Source of the DNA: Penaeus vannamei
Taxonomy: Eukaryota > Arthropoda > Malacostraca > Decapoda > Penaeidae
Length of the DNA stretch: 17,500 nt
NCBI RefSeq assembly: GCF_042767895.1
Contig: NC_091589.1
Span: 5,772,054 to 5,789,553 of the forward strand
Direction: 5' to 3'
Both the position numbers and the translations under genes were made by a program. The stretch's first letter is position 1, and every line of letters begins with the position of its first letter. This document shows positions 1-8,149 of this stretch, in pieces. The notes beneath the pieces are model-generated. The model saw only the letters and a list, made by a program, of their open reading frames with translations. It did not search any database and was not told where the DNA came from.

Positions 1-7
1 CTCTCTC

Positions 8-104
<97 letters not shown>

Positions 105-170
105 TCCCCCCTCTCTCTCTTTTTCTCTCCCTCTTTCCCTCTCTCTCTCTCTCTCTCCCTATCTCTCTCA
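1..170. repeat. (CT)n microsatellite
   Basis: The run is almost pure CT from about 12 to 100. It then becomes imperfect, with C and T clusters (101-110, 121-124) and further CT blocks up to about 170. The + strand is all pyrimidine, so it can in principle form triplex (H-DNA). It runs off the left edge, so its true length is unknown. Confidence 0.97.
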
Positions 171-527
171 TACAAATTTATTCCGATGCCATTTGCAAGC
201 TCAGTTACAAGTTATGAGATATTCGGCTCGCATTGCAAGGCACTAATTACCTTGAGCAGAAACGAATCAGCAATTAATATTTGATCATTTATATTAACGT
301 CAGTTGACCTCTCCAGCACGTTTAGGAAATTAATCATAATGGCGGACAGTGATATGATTTTGCGCATTTGATATCATATTGATGGATGGATTATGCTTTT
401 GTATACATTTATGGCGGTCTGTGCATCAGGGGAATGCTCTCAGTACCGGTATGTGTTTCCGTGTGTGGCTCTGACGCTATCTTTGTTTCTATCATTGTTC
501 TGCACTTGAACAAAATCTAATTCATTT
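171..527. other. Single-copy AT-rich spacer
   Basis: Ordinary mixed sequence with stops in every frame and no internal repeat visible by eye. I see no gene, RNA gene or transposon signature here. Confidence 0.7.
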
Positions 528-608
528 ATATCTATCTATCTATCTGTCTTTATCTTTCTATCTATATATATACATACAATATATACACATATATATATAT
601 ATATACAC
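528..608. repeat. Imperfect (TATC)n / (TA)n microsatellite
   Basis: TATC tetranucleotides (with TGTC and TTTC variants) run from about 528 to 566. They pass into TA-rich sequence with TACA interruptions and a pure TA stretch near 590-605. Confidence 0.85.
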
Positions 609-996
609 TGTAGAATATAGCGATTTTTTTTTTGGACCTGTGTATGCTTTGGTATTTATATTCTTAACCTTTTGATTTCTGATGTTTTATTTACTATGAT
701 TTTGTTTAAGTGTAGCATAAAAAGAATTCCGTTTTCTTTAAATAGCTAAAGGTTGCCATGCGAGACACTAAAATCCTTGTTTCATTTTTCTATTTTTTTG
801 GTATATCCCATTGTATTTTATTCTCCAAAAGGCCAAAAATGCATTACTGATATGCAGTTATAAGATGATGTATTGCAGTGTAAAGAACTGTCAACAAACG
901 ATTTAAATGTCTCTCTGGTTTAGAGTTTTGTCTGACTCTCAACTTAGGTAATGGCCGAAATCTGAATGTAGGAGACATCGCGGCTTCTCCTGAGAT

Positions 997-1037
997 CTGG
1001 TAGTTATCATGGGTTCCTGATAAAATTCGACTACCAG
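997..1037. other. Hairpin-forming inverted repeat
   Basis: CTGGTAGT (997-1004) is exactly complementary to ACTACCAG (1030-1037). Directly inside it, TATCA (1005-1009) pairs with TGATA (1018-1022), leaving an 8-base loop (1010-1017) and a 7-base bulge (1023-1029). This gives 13 base pairs in two helices. It could be a remnant of a mobile-element end, a structured RNA, or chance; no family is recognised. Confidence 0.6.
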
Positions 1038-1063
1038 ACTATGTTCTACACAGCGATAGAGAT

Positions 1064-1079
1064 TCTAGGCGTCCCTAGA
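1064..1079. other. Short perfect hairpin
   Basis: TCTAGG (1064-1069) pairs perfectly with CCTAGA (1074-1079) around a CGTC loop. It lies 26 bases after the 997-1037 inverted repeat. A 6-bp stem alone is weak evidence, so it is recorded mainly for its closeness to the larger hairpin. Confidence 0.5.
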
Positions 1080-1836
1080 TTGTTGAAATAACCCACGGTA
1101 ACTGGTATGTGTCAAAAAATAATGCATTAGTGTGTTTTACTGCTGCACATGTGACCTGTCTAGGATGGGAAAGATACGTTGTCAGTGTTAATAACACAAA
1201 TTAGACGTGATGTGACATTAGATGGTGTTATACTTTGCTGGAGTAGTTATTTTGCACTTTTCGTAAGTTGATGCTGTTTGTGATACAATGATTGCATTGA
1301 TTATATTATATTGTTTACTTGCTGCAGTATCATGATGTTAATATACGTTTATTTATGTTAATTTACATTCATTTGTTTGCTGGGGAAAAAAATTCACGTC
1401 ATGGTTCGTCACTTCATTCATTTGCAATAAAGGCTTAAAAGGTAAAGAAGTGACTGCAACGTGTATCTCAAGTTGCACTGTGCAGTCAGATTAGCTTTCA
1501 CTGTCTCAACATTCCACTTTATCTTCCCGTTGTCGCTTTATTTACAGTCTGGAATTCACGGTAAAGAAAACATTTCAGTTCTAAATGTCATTCATTATTT
1601 GATTTTTCTCAAATTGGACCATTTTTGCCTATTACAGAAAAATGCCTTAAATGCAAAACATTAACAAAGGCCAAAACTTTGTATTCAGTAACCATTTACT
1701 ATAAGGAGAGAACAGCACTAATTGTGGGAAACGTGTACTACTAGCACTAAATAGCCCGGACTTAGCTAACGACAGTTAATGCTAGCTCAGGTCTCTCCTA
1801 GTACCGATCTACATTTTTCTGGACTTTGTAAATTAT

Positions 1837-1926
1837 AGATAGATACAGATAGAGGTATGTGTTATAAATATATACATCGATATAGATATACTGTAGATAC
1901 GGAAATAGTTACAAATATAGATATCG

Positions 1927-1927
<1 letters not shown>
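1837..1927. repeat. Degenerate (GATA)n-like stretch
   Basis: Recurrent ATAGATA, ATAGATAC and GATATAGATATA pieces form a decayed tetranucleotide repeat. It leads straight into the (TG)n run, so the two form one compound microsatellite. Confidence 0.7.

Positions 1928-2005
<78 letters not shown>
1928..2005. repeat. (TG)39 microsatellite
   Basis: A pure, uninterrupted TG run of 78 bases. Alternating purine-pyrimidine of this length can adopt Z-DNA and is expected to vary in length between individuals. Confidence 0.98.
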
Positions 2006-2007
<2 letters not shown>

Positions 2008-2029
2008 GTGATAGAGGCTGAATAATTTC

Positions 2030-2235
2030 TTCCTGGACCAGAATTTTGACACCTGAATCCGGGAAATATCCTGGAAAATAGGGACCTATGGCAACCCTAC
2101 AGTTAACCGCCTGAGTGCTAATCTAGTGTACGAAGTTCAGGCTCCGGTGCAGGGAGTTAATAGGACTCCAATTACCCCTATCATATGGGGAGAGGAAGGG
2201 ACCTATGGGGTCTGTAGGTAGAGGTATTAGTCCCT
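2030..2235. repeat. Possible fragment of a dispersed repeat
   Basis: This stretch is less AT-rich than its surroundings and has a different texture. The 11-mer GGGACCTATGG occurs twice, near 2083 and 2199, and the stretch abuts the (TG)n run. Microsatellites often start next to inserted elements, so it could be a decayed transposon piece. No coding motif, terminal repeat or target duplication is visible. Assignment is by texture only. Confidence 0.25.
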
Positions 2236-2509
2236 TAGACGTATGGTATCCTATTTATGATTTATTTATTTCGTTGTTTAAACTAAGGGCTCAGTTATTT
2301 GGAAACGATAAACAATAGTGAGTGAATCGAGGGTTTTAGTATTGACAAGGTGATAAGAAATGGGAATTGCGATCAAGATATTGAACTTGCTATAAGTTCT
2401 TGAATACATTTTAACATTACTTTCTCCGCTCTTTTGTATGAAATAGTCTTACCAACAATTTTGAGCTCCAAAGAGAATCTATATTTTAGATATAACCTAG
2501 GACAATGAT
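2236..2509. other. AT-rich spacer
   Basis: Single-copy sequence between the possible dispersed repeat and the 37-bp array. A 60-codon minus-strand frame (2373-2555) runs into the repeat and is not credible as a gene. Confidence 0.6.
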
Positions 2510-3357
2510 ACACAGCATTCACATCAAAACAAAGAAAATATAAGATACACAACATTCACATCAAAACAAAGAAAATATAAAATACACAACATTCACATCA
2601 AAACAAAGAAAATATAAAATACAAAGCATTCACATCAAAACAAAGAAAATATAAAATACACAACATTCACATCAAAACAAAGAAAATATAAGATACACAA
2701 CATTCACATCAAAACAAAGAAAATATAAAATACAAAGCATTCACATCAAAACAAAGAAAATATAAGATACACAACATTCACATCAAAACAAAGAAAATAT
2801 AAGATACACAACATTCACATCAAAACAAAGAAAATATAAAATACACAACATTCACATCAAAACAAAGAAAATATAAGATACACAACATTCACATCAAAAC
2901 AAAGAAAATATAAGATACACAACATCCACATCAAAACAAAGAAAATATAAGATACACAACATTCACATCAAAACAAAGAAAATATAAAATACACAACATT
3001 CACATCAAAACAAAGAAAATATAAGATACACAACATCCACATCAAAACAAAGAAAAGATAAAATACACAACATTCACATCAAAACAAAGAAAATATAAGA
3101 TACACAACATTCACATCAAAACAAAGAAAATATAAGATACACAACATTCACATCAAAACAAAGAAAATATAAAATACACAACATTCACATCAAAACAAAG
3201 AAAATATAAGATACACAACATCCACATCAAAACAAAGAAAAGATAAAATACACAACATTCACATCAAAACAAAGAAAATATAAAATACACAACATTCACA
3301 TCAAAACAAAGAAAATATAAAATACACAGCATTCACATCAAAACAGAAAATATAAAT
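2510..3357. repeat. 37-bp minisatellite, 23 copies
   Basis: Unit starts fall exactly every 37 bp from 2510 to 3324, so the first 22 copies carry no length change. Each unit has the core CATTCACATCAAAACAAAG followed by AAAATATAARAT. Variation is by substitution: AAGAT or AAAAT at the unit end, ATCCAC for ATTCAC in copies 12, 15 and 20, AAAGAT for AAATAT in copies 15 and 20, and ACAAAGC in copies 4 and 7. Copies 13-15 and 18-20 share one variant pattern, which indicates duplication of a 185-bp, five-unit block. The first and last copies share an ACACAGC start, and the last copy has lost 2 bases. Confidence 0.97.
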
Positions 3358-3773
3358 AACAATTTTTTATATGAATATTTAAAAAGGAAACTTACACTCT
3401 TGAAAAAAAAACTATACTTTAAAATCGCTCTGTATAAAACAACCAATGTAGTTTAAATGAAAGCAAATACAATATCTCCGTATTATAATCCCTTGCTTAC
3501 TTAACAAAGCAACAAGAAAACCACCAATTGAAAGCTAAACATCAGAAGCGTGTTTCTCCGCATGTCGAAACGGGAGAGAAGGACAAACAAAAACATGACC
3601 TGTGTGTTTGCAGTATAAACTCGTGTCTATGATATCTGACCTGGAAAACGTGCTTGTGGAAAAGAGCAGGTGTGTAGTTAAGTGGGCGTGATATGCAAAT
3701 GTGAAATGTAAAGCCAACTTGGTGAAATATCTCTTTTAGAATACCTGTAACGTGTTTGGACTTCGTTGTAAGA
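3358..3773. other. Spacer without recognised genes
   Basis: The first 160 bases are very AT-rich; 3530-3720 is more balanced. A 60-codon minus-strand frame (3535-3717) has no domain I recognise. A perfect octamer motif, ATGCAAAT, lies at 3693-3700, but there is no neighbouring gene to connect it to. Confidence 0.6.
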
Positions 3774-4075
3774 GATGTAGAACACGATAGATGCGAATGT
3801 GAATACCTTCACTGAGACTTATTTATTCTTATTCACATATTTTTTACTTTGTGTTTGTTTGTTTAGAGGTTTGATACCTTCAACGTCTTTAAAAGGAGGT
3901 CGCATATCGATGCAGAACATGATATACATAAAAGTGAACTGTTATTCATTCTCTTTCATACATTTTTTATTCATGTGTGTTTACGGTGATAAGGAGGAGA
4001 TCGCTGTGACAGATGTAGAACAAGATATACATGGAAATGAATAACAAAAGTGAATTATTCATTCTCAATCACACT
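3774..4075. repeat. Diverged tandem triplication, about 100-135 bp unit
   Basis: Three related segments begin with GATGTAGAAC (3774), GATGCAGAAC (3909) and GATGTAGAAC (4012). Each continues with ACRWGATA-like sequence, then TTATTC and a CACA or CATACA pyrimidine-rich stretch. Copies 2 and 3 are also preceded by matching AAGGAGGTCGC and AAGGAGGAGATCGC. Spacing is 135 and 103 bp. Two plus-strand open frames (3799-4044, 4031-4249) cross it but are short and low-complexity, so I do not call them genes. Confidence 0.6.
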
Positions 4076-4433
4076 TACGAGACATGCAATAGAAGGATCA
4101 GAACAACCCTTTTATTTCACCTTTTTTTCACTTTCGTAGAGAATTTTTTACGTTTGTTGTTGTTGTCGTCGTTGTTATTGTTGTTAGGCGTGTCTCTCTT
4201 ATCACCGTGTTATATTCCTGTTTCAATTTTCCCAGTATCAAGAAATTAATATTCCCGATATCAAGAGACATTTTTAAATTCTCCAATTTTCTAAAACCTC
4301 GCAAATGTCCACCAGTGAATTAATTTATTTCCTCTGACAACTAAATTTACATGAATCGCCTTTTCAGTTCAGGTTTCAGGAAATCGCTTTCAATGTTGTT
4401 GCTGTTCATTCTAATCACGATTGCAAAAGCAGG
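4076..4433. other. AT-rich spacer with a small (GTT)n stretch
   Basis: Mostly single-copy. About 4154-4186 is an imperfect trinucleotide run of GTT with GTC and ATT variants. The 72-codon plus-strand frame 4031-4249 gets its leucine run from it. No gene is supported. Confidence 0.6.
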
Positions 4434-5015
4434 AAGAGAAAGAGATAAAAAATGATAAACAAGGGAGAGACCTGAGCAGATGATAAAGAGGGGAGAAACT
4501 AGAGAAAAGCGATAAAAATGGAGGGAATTTGGATAAATGGTGAAAGAGGCAAATGTGATAAAGATGGAGGAACTGGGACAAATGTGATAAAGATGGAAGA
4601 ACGGATGATAAAATGGGAGGGGGGGGCAAGGGCAAACAGACAGGGAAGAAACTAGAATAAGTGATAAAAGAGGGAAGAAGGTAGGACAAATGAGAAGGGA
4701 AAAGCTAAGACAAATGATAAAAAGATCGAGAAACTATAACAAATGATAAAGAGGGGAGAAACTAAGATAAATGATAAGAGAAGGCAGAATCTAGAATAAA
4801 AAAAAAGGAGAGCAGCAAAGACAATTGATAAAAAAAGGAGAGAAGGCAGAAAAGATGATAAAGAGAAGAGATGGTAGGACAAACAATAAAGATAGGAAGA
4901 GCTGAAATGGAGAGGAAAAGAGGGAGATTGACCAAAAGGAGGGAAAAAGGGAGAATTAAAGAAAGCGAGAGACGGAGAAGAGAAGGAAAGAGAAAAAACG
5001 GAGAGACAAGAAACA
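4434..5015. repeat. Degenerate purine-rich tandem repeat (GATAAA / GGGAGAAA)
   Basis: The motif GATAAA recurs at 4482, 4511, 4532, 4557, 4586, 4607, 4663, 4716, 4745, 4772, 4827 and 4857. Most intervals are 21-30 bp, with some of 53-56 bp that look like a missing motif. Between them lie variants of GGGAGAAACTA and GACAAAT. The + strand is nearly all purine. Overlapping minus-strand frames (4411-4689, 4652-5026, 4762-5016) are Ser/Phe/Leu/Pro-only shadows of this bias. The tract ends in plain AG-rich sequence near 4960-5010. Confidence 0.75.
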
Positions 5016-5164
5016 TTGGAAATCAAACATACAAAAATTGATACGAATTTTATTACTAATTGTAAATGGATATATGTAAATTAGGTAAGATTTTATTAAT
5101 AAAAACAGATGCTAATAATACAACGTAGAAGCATGTCCTCAGAAAGGGGAATATTATGAAAGGG
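5016..5164. other. AT-rich spacer
   Basis: Short single-copy stretch in which I see nothing. Confidence 0.5.
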
Positions 5165-5250
5165 ACAATAACTGATAATAACGATATAAATGATAATAAT
5201 GATAGATAGTAGATAATAGGCTTACAGTTACGAATAATAATAATAATGAC
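5165..5250. repeat. Imperfect (GATAAT)/(AAT)n microsatellite
   Basis: Repeated GATAATAA and GATAGATA pieces run to about 5215. After a short break, AATAATAATAATGAC lies near 5235-5250. Runs of this kind are common in decapod crustacean DNA, which is part of the weak basis for the taxonomic guess. Confidence 0.75.
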
Positions 5251-5378
5251 AACACTTCACTCCGTGTGCCGTTGTTAAAGATATTGTCAGTGATAATAAC
5301 ATTTATAAAAGTGTTTTTATTCTCATAGCGAAAGGAGAATTAAGTGATAAACCAATGAGGGTGAATTTGTTCATTTAA

Positions 5379-5389
5379 TAGATTATCGT

Positions 5390-5423
<34 letters not shown>

Positions 5424-5428
5424 TTATC
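5379..5428. repeat. Poly-T (30) flanked by a 9-bp direct repeat
   Basis: A pure T30 run (5391-5420) lies between TAGATTATC at 5379-5387 and TAGATTATC at 5420-5428. Read on the minus strand this is a 30-A run with a short GATAATCTA direct repeat on both sides, as a minimal retro-insertion with a target-site duplication would leave. Slippage or chance is also possible, since the body would be only 3 bases (GTG on the + strand). Confidence 0.55.
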
Positions 5429-5572
5429 ACTTATATTCACATATTCAATCTTTGTTCTGTTATTGTGTTTTTGTCATGGATGAAATAGCCTCTTACGTTT
5501 TTACGTTATCCATAGGGTTATATTTTTGCGTTATCCATAGAGTTATATTTTTACGTTAAGCATGTGGTCATA

Positions 5573-5772
5573 TCTTTACGTTAAGCACATGGTCGTATTT
5601 TTACGTCAAGCATATGGTCATATTTTTACGTTAAGCACATGGTCGTATTTTTACGTCAAGCATATGGTCATATTTTTACGTTAAGCACATGGTCGTATTT
5701 TTACGTCAAGCATATGGTCATATTTTTACGTTAAGCACATGGTCGTATTTTTACGTCAAGCATATGGTCATA
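5573..5772. repeat. Dimer block of the 25-bp array (50-bp period)
   Basis: Units with GTTAAGCACATGGTCGTA alternate strictly with units with GTCAAGCATATGGTCATA for four full dimers. This block uses GGTC where the rest of the array uses GGCC. Confidence 0.92.
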
Positions 5773-5820
5773 TGCATGTATGTATTATTGTCATATTTTT
5801 ACTTTATGCACATGGCCATA

Positions 5821-6020
5821 TTTTTACGTCAACCAAATGGCCATATTTTTACGTCAACCAAATGGCCATATTTTTACGTCAACCAAATGGCCATATCTTT
5901 ACGTCAACCAAATGGCCATATTTTTACGTCAACCAAATGGCCATATCTTTACGTCAACCAAATGGCCATATCTTTACGTCAACCAAATGGCCATATTTTT
6001 ACGTCAACCAAATGGCCATA
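5821..6020. repeat. Uniform monomer block of the 25-bp array
   Basis: Eight consecutive copies carry GTCAACCAAATGGCCATA and are nearly identical. They differ only by TTTTT or TCTTT before ACG. Such uniformity points to recent local expansion. Confidence 0.92.
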
Positions 6021-6270
6021 TTTTGACGTCAAGCATATAACCATATTTTTACATCAAGGTTATGGCCATATTTTTACGTCAAGCATTTGGCCATATTTTT
6101 ACGTTAAGCACATGGCCATATTTTCACTTTAACCAAATGGCCATATTTTGACGTTAACCAAATGGCCATATTTTTACATCAAGGTTATGGCCATATTTTT
6201 ACGTCAAGCATTTGGCCATATTTTTACGTTAAGCACATGGCCATATTTTCACTTTAACCAAATGGCCATA
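6021..6270. repeat. Pentamer block of the 25-bp array (125-bp period)
   Basis: Five distinct unit types in fixed order form a 125-bp block at 6021-6145, repeated at 6146-6270. The tags in order are GACGTYAA, ACATCAAGGTTATGG, CAAGCATTTGG, TTAAGCACATGG and CACTTTAACC. Only the first unit differs clearly between the two. A partial third round follows after two extra units, from about 6319. The first unit contains TGACGTCA, at about 6024 and again at about 6322. Confidence 0.9.
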
Positions 6271-6458
6271 TTTTTACGCTAATCACTTGGCCATATTTAC
6301 GTCAACCAAATGGCCATATTTTGACGTCAAGCATATAACCATATTTTTACATCAAGGTTATGGCCACATTTTAACGTCAAGCATTTGGCCATATTCTCAC
6401 GTTAACCAAATGTCCATATTTTTACGCTAATCACATGGCCATATTTACGTTAACCATT

Positions 6459-6671
6459 ACGTTACGTCGACTGATGATCACATGACCCACACACTATGTA
6501 TACTAAGGCGAAATGTGATTCCCTGGGGTGAGTTTGACAGCCCAGGGTTAGGTGTGTGTCAAGTACGTTTGGATGTGTATTTTCGTGGGATTTTCTTAAC
6601 CAGGGTCTTCGTAAATAGGTGTACGTGATTTTGTATATATTTACGTGTATAAGGCTTTGTTTGTGTCTCTT
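6459..6671. other. Short single-copy spacer
   Basis: Mixed-composition sequence. A 75-codon minus-strand frame (6462-6689) crosses it into the GTCT repeat and shows no recognisable domain; not called. Confidence 0.55.
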
Positions 6672-6732
6672 TGTCTGTCTGTCTGTCACTGTCTGTCTGT
6701 CTGTCTGTGTCTTTCTTTCAGTCTCTCTCTCT
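6672..6732. repeat. (GTCT)n and (CT)n microsatellite
   Basis: GTCT units run at 6672-6709 with one CACT interruption, followed by a short TTTC stretch and a CT run at about 6721-6732. Confidence 0.9.
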
Positions 6733-6972
6733 GATATTTCCGTGTATATATAATATAACCAGAACAGTGAACACGTTTTTAGAAGAATTATAACGAGTCA
6801 AAAAAAAAAGAAAAAAGAAAAATCAAATATACACAAATAGATATGTAGCGAACATCAAATTATCTCTTCAGAGAAGGCAAAAAAAAAAGAAAAAAAAAAT
6901 CCTAAAAATCTGTATCATTTGTCTAGCCTTCTACACCTGTTGCACCGAACAGACTTCCAATCTCCTTCCGAT
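6733..6972. other. AT-rich spacer with A-rich tracts
   Basis: Two A-rich tracts with single G interruptions lie near 6799-6822 and 6880-6899. The rest is single-copy and no gene is visible. Confidence 0.6.
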
Positions 6973-7181
6973 AAAAAGAACAAGAAGAAAGAATGAAAAG
7001 AAAAGAAAAAGAAGAAAGAAAGAAAGAAAGAAAAGAGGAAGAGAGAAAAAGAAAAGAAACGAAAAAAGAAAAAAAGAAAAAGGAAAAAAACGAAAAAGAA
7101 AAAAGAAAGAAAAAGAAAAAAGAGAGAGAAAATAAGAAAAAAGAGAAAGAGAAAATAAGAAAAAAGAATGAAAAAAAAAAA
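6973..7181. repeat. Purine-only (GAAA)n-type tract
   Basis: About 200 bases of A and G (mainly GAAA, GAAAA and GAGA) are broken by only a few C or T bases. The Lys/Glu-only plus-strand frame and the Phe/Ser/Leu minus-strand frames over it reflect composition. A tract this pure is a candidate for triplex formation. Confidence 0.95.
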
Positions 7182-7281
7182 CGATGATGCTCTCCCTCGC
7201 CCACCACCGTAATTGCGTCTGGGAAGCGAAGGTAATGTGTATCCTCTTTGTTCTGTTTATCCCCACTTTGTGTCTGTCTGT

Positions 7282-7378
7282 CCCTCTCTCTCTCTCTCTT
7301 TATCTCTCTATTTATCTTTAGGGACTTACGTATATATGTATATATATTTGTGTGTGCGTGTGTGTGTGCGTGTGTGTG

Positions 7379-7421
<43 letters not shown>

Positions 7422-7520
7422 CTTTATGTGTGTGTGTGTGTGTGCGTGCGTTCATAGTCATGTATGTATGTGTATGTTTATGTGTATATATGCGTCTGCG
7501 TGCATGTATGTATTACGTAT
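7282..7520. repeat. Compound (CT)/(TA)/(GT)n microsatellite
   Basis: A CT run lies at 7282-7299 and a short TA stretch at 7331-7347. From 7349 to 7450 there is a GT run with GCGTG interruptions and one CCTTTA break near 7421. Degenerate TGTA/TGCG-rich sequence follows to about 7520. The Cys/Val-rich frames across it are shadows. Confidence 0.93.
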
Positions 7521-8149
7521 TCAAATTTAAATATATTGAGCGATCCCAAGCACTCTGTTGCCTTATTAATTGCAATTGTGAAAAAGTTGAAAATAGTGAA
7601 TCATTTATCATCATTATCGCTATTATTTATATTTCAAGAGATAGATTTAAATTTAGTTTGTATCCGATATTCCTGAGAGAAAAATAGAAAAAAATGTTTG
7701 TATAATTGGCAACATTGAGGAAAAATAAAGTCATTTTATTTCTATAATTGTATATCATTATTAAGGGTTATTTATTTAGATTTGATTATCATTTGGAGCA
7801 AAATACGGTTTTGATAATTCTTATACTTTGTCTTAGTATTAAACATAAAATTTATTATATAGATGAAAAAAAAATCCAAGTTCAATAAACAAAGTTGCTT
7901 ATTAATAGCTTATTCTTCTTCATGTATTTATTTTTTTTTCTTTTTTAATTTGCCTTTTAAATTTCCATTAACCTTTTTTCATATATTTTGAATTTCTTTT
8001 TGTTTTTCATTATTATTCTTTTTGTATATTTCTTTTGGTTTTATATCTTTATTATCTTTATTGATTGATTTATTTATCTTGTTCATTATCTTTATTCATA
8101 TTTTTTCATTCACTTATTTTAATTTATTCTTTTCATATATATTTCTTTT
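7521..8149. other. Very AT-rich spacer
   Basis: Single-copy, strongly AT-rich DNA. From about 7920 the + strand becomes T-rich with scattered TTTATT and TTCATT. It grades into the 84-bp repeat, so its right part may be very decayed repeat. No gene is seen. Confidence 0.6.

Larger units (their letters stand above)
609..1836. other. AT-rich spacer without recognised genes
   Basis: About 1.2 kb of apparently single-copy DNA. The longest open frame is 67 codons (1461-1664, +). It has an ordinary AT-rich composition and a hydrophobic, biased peptide with no domain I recognise. Two small inverted repeats near 1 kb are listed separately. Nothing here resembles a tRNA, an exon series or a transposase. 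Confidence 0.65.
5489..6458. repeat. 25-bp minisatellite, about 39 copies, three-block structure
   Basis: The anchor TTTTTACGT recurs every 25 bp from 5498. The rest of the unit is a variant of YAARCAHATGGYCATA. Length changes are few: a 23-bp degenerate unit at 5773-5795 and 2-bp losses near 6296 and 6444. Unit types are organised into a dimer block, a uniform monomer block and a pentamer block, listed separately. The core unit has no stop codon in any plus-strand frame, so three overlapping frames (5689-6132, 5739-6026, 5780-6040) give the same peptide in rotation. I regard these as by-products. The unit contains the palindromes TGGCCA and ACGT. Confidence 0.97.

Noticed and set aside
997..1037. 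Possible tRNA or tRNA-derived SINE (GGGTTCC loop resembling a B box)
   Set aside because: No cloverleaf, A box or anticodon arm can be placed around it, and the stem pairing differs from a T arm.
2510..3357. CRISPR-like appearance: regular 37-bp repeats
   Set aside because: There are no unique spacers between copies. Units are directly adjacent, the DNA texture is eukaryotic, and no cas genes are present.
3693..3700. Octamer ATGCAAAT as a possible snRNA-type promoter element
   Set aside because: An 8-mer is expected by chance at about this frequency in AT-rich DNA over both strands, and no RNA gene follows it.
5689..6132. 147-codon plus-strand frame with YFYV/NQMA/GHIF repeats
   Set aside because: It is the 25-bp minisatellite read in rotation. 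Three overlapping frames give the same peptide, so there is no evidence for one true reading frame.
6931..7266. Phe/Ser/Leu-rich minus-strand frame that could be mistaken for a membrane protein
   Set aside because: The hydrophobicity comes from the complement of a GAAA purine tract, and the opposite strand gives an equally open Lys/Glu frame.
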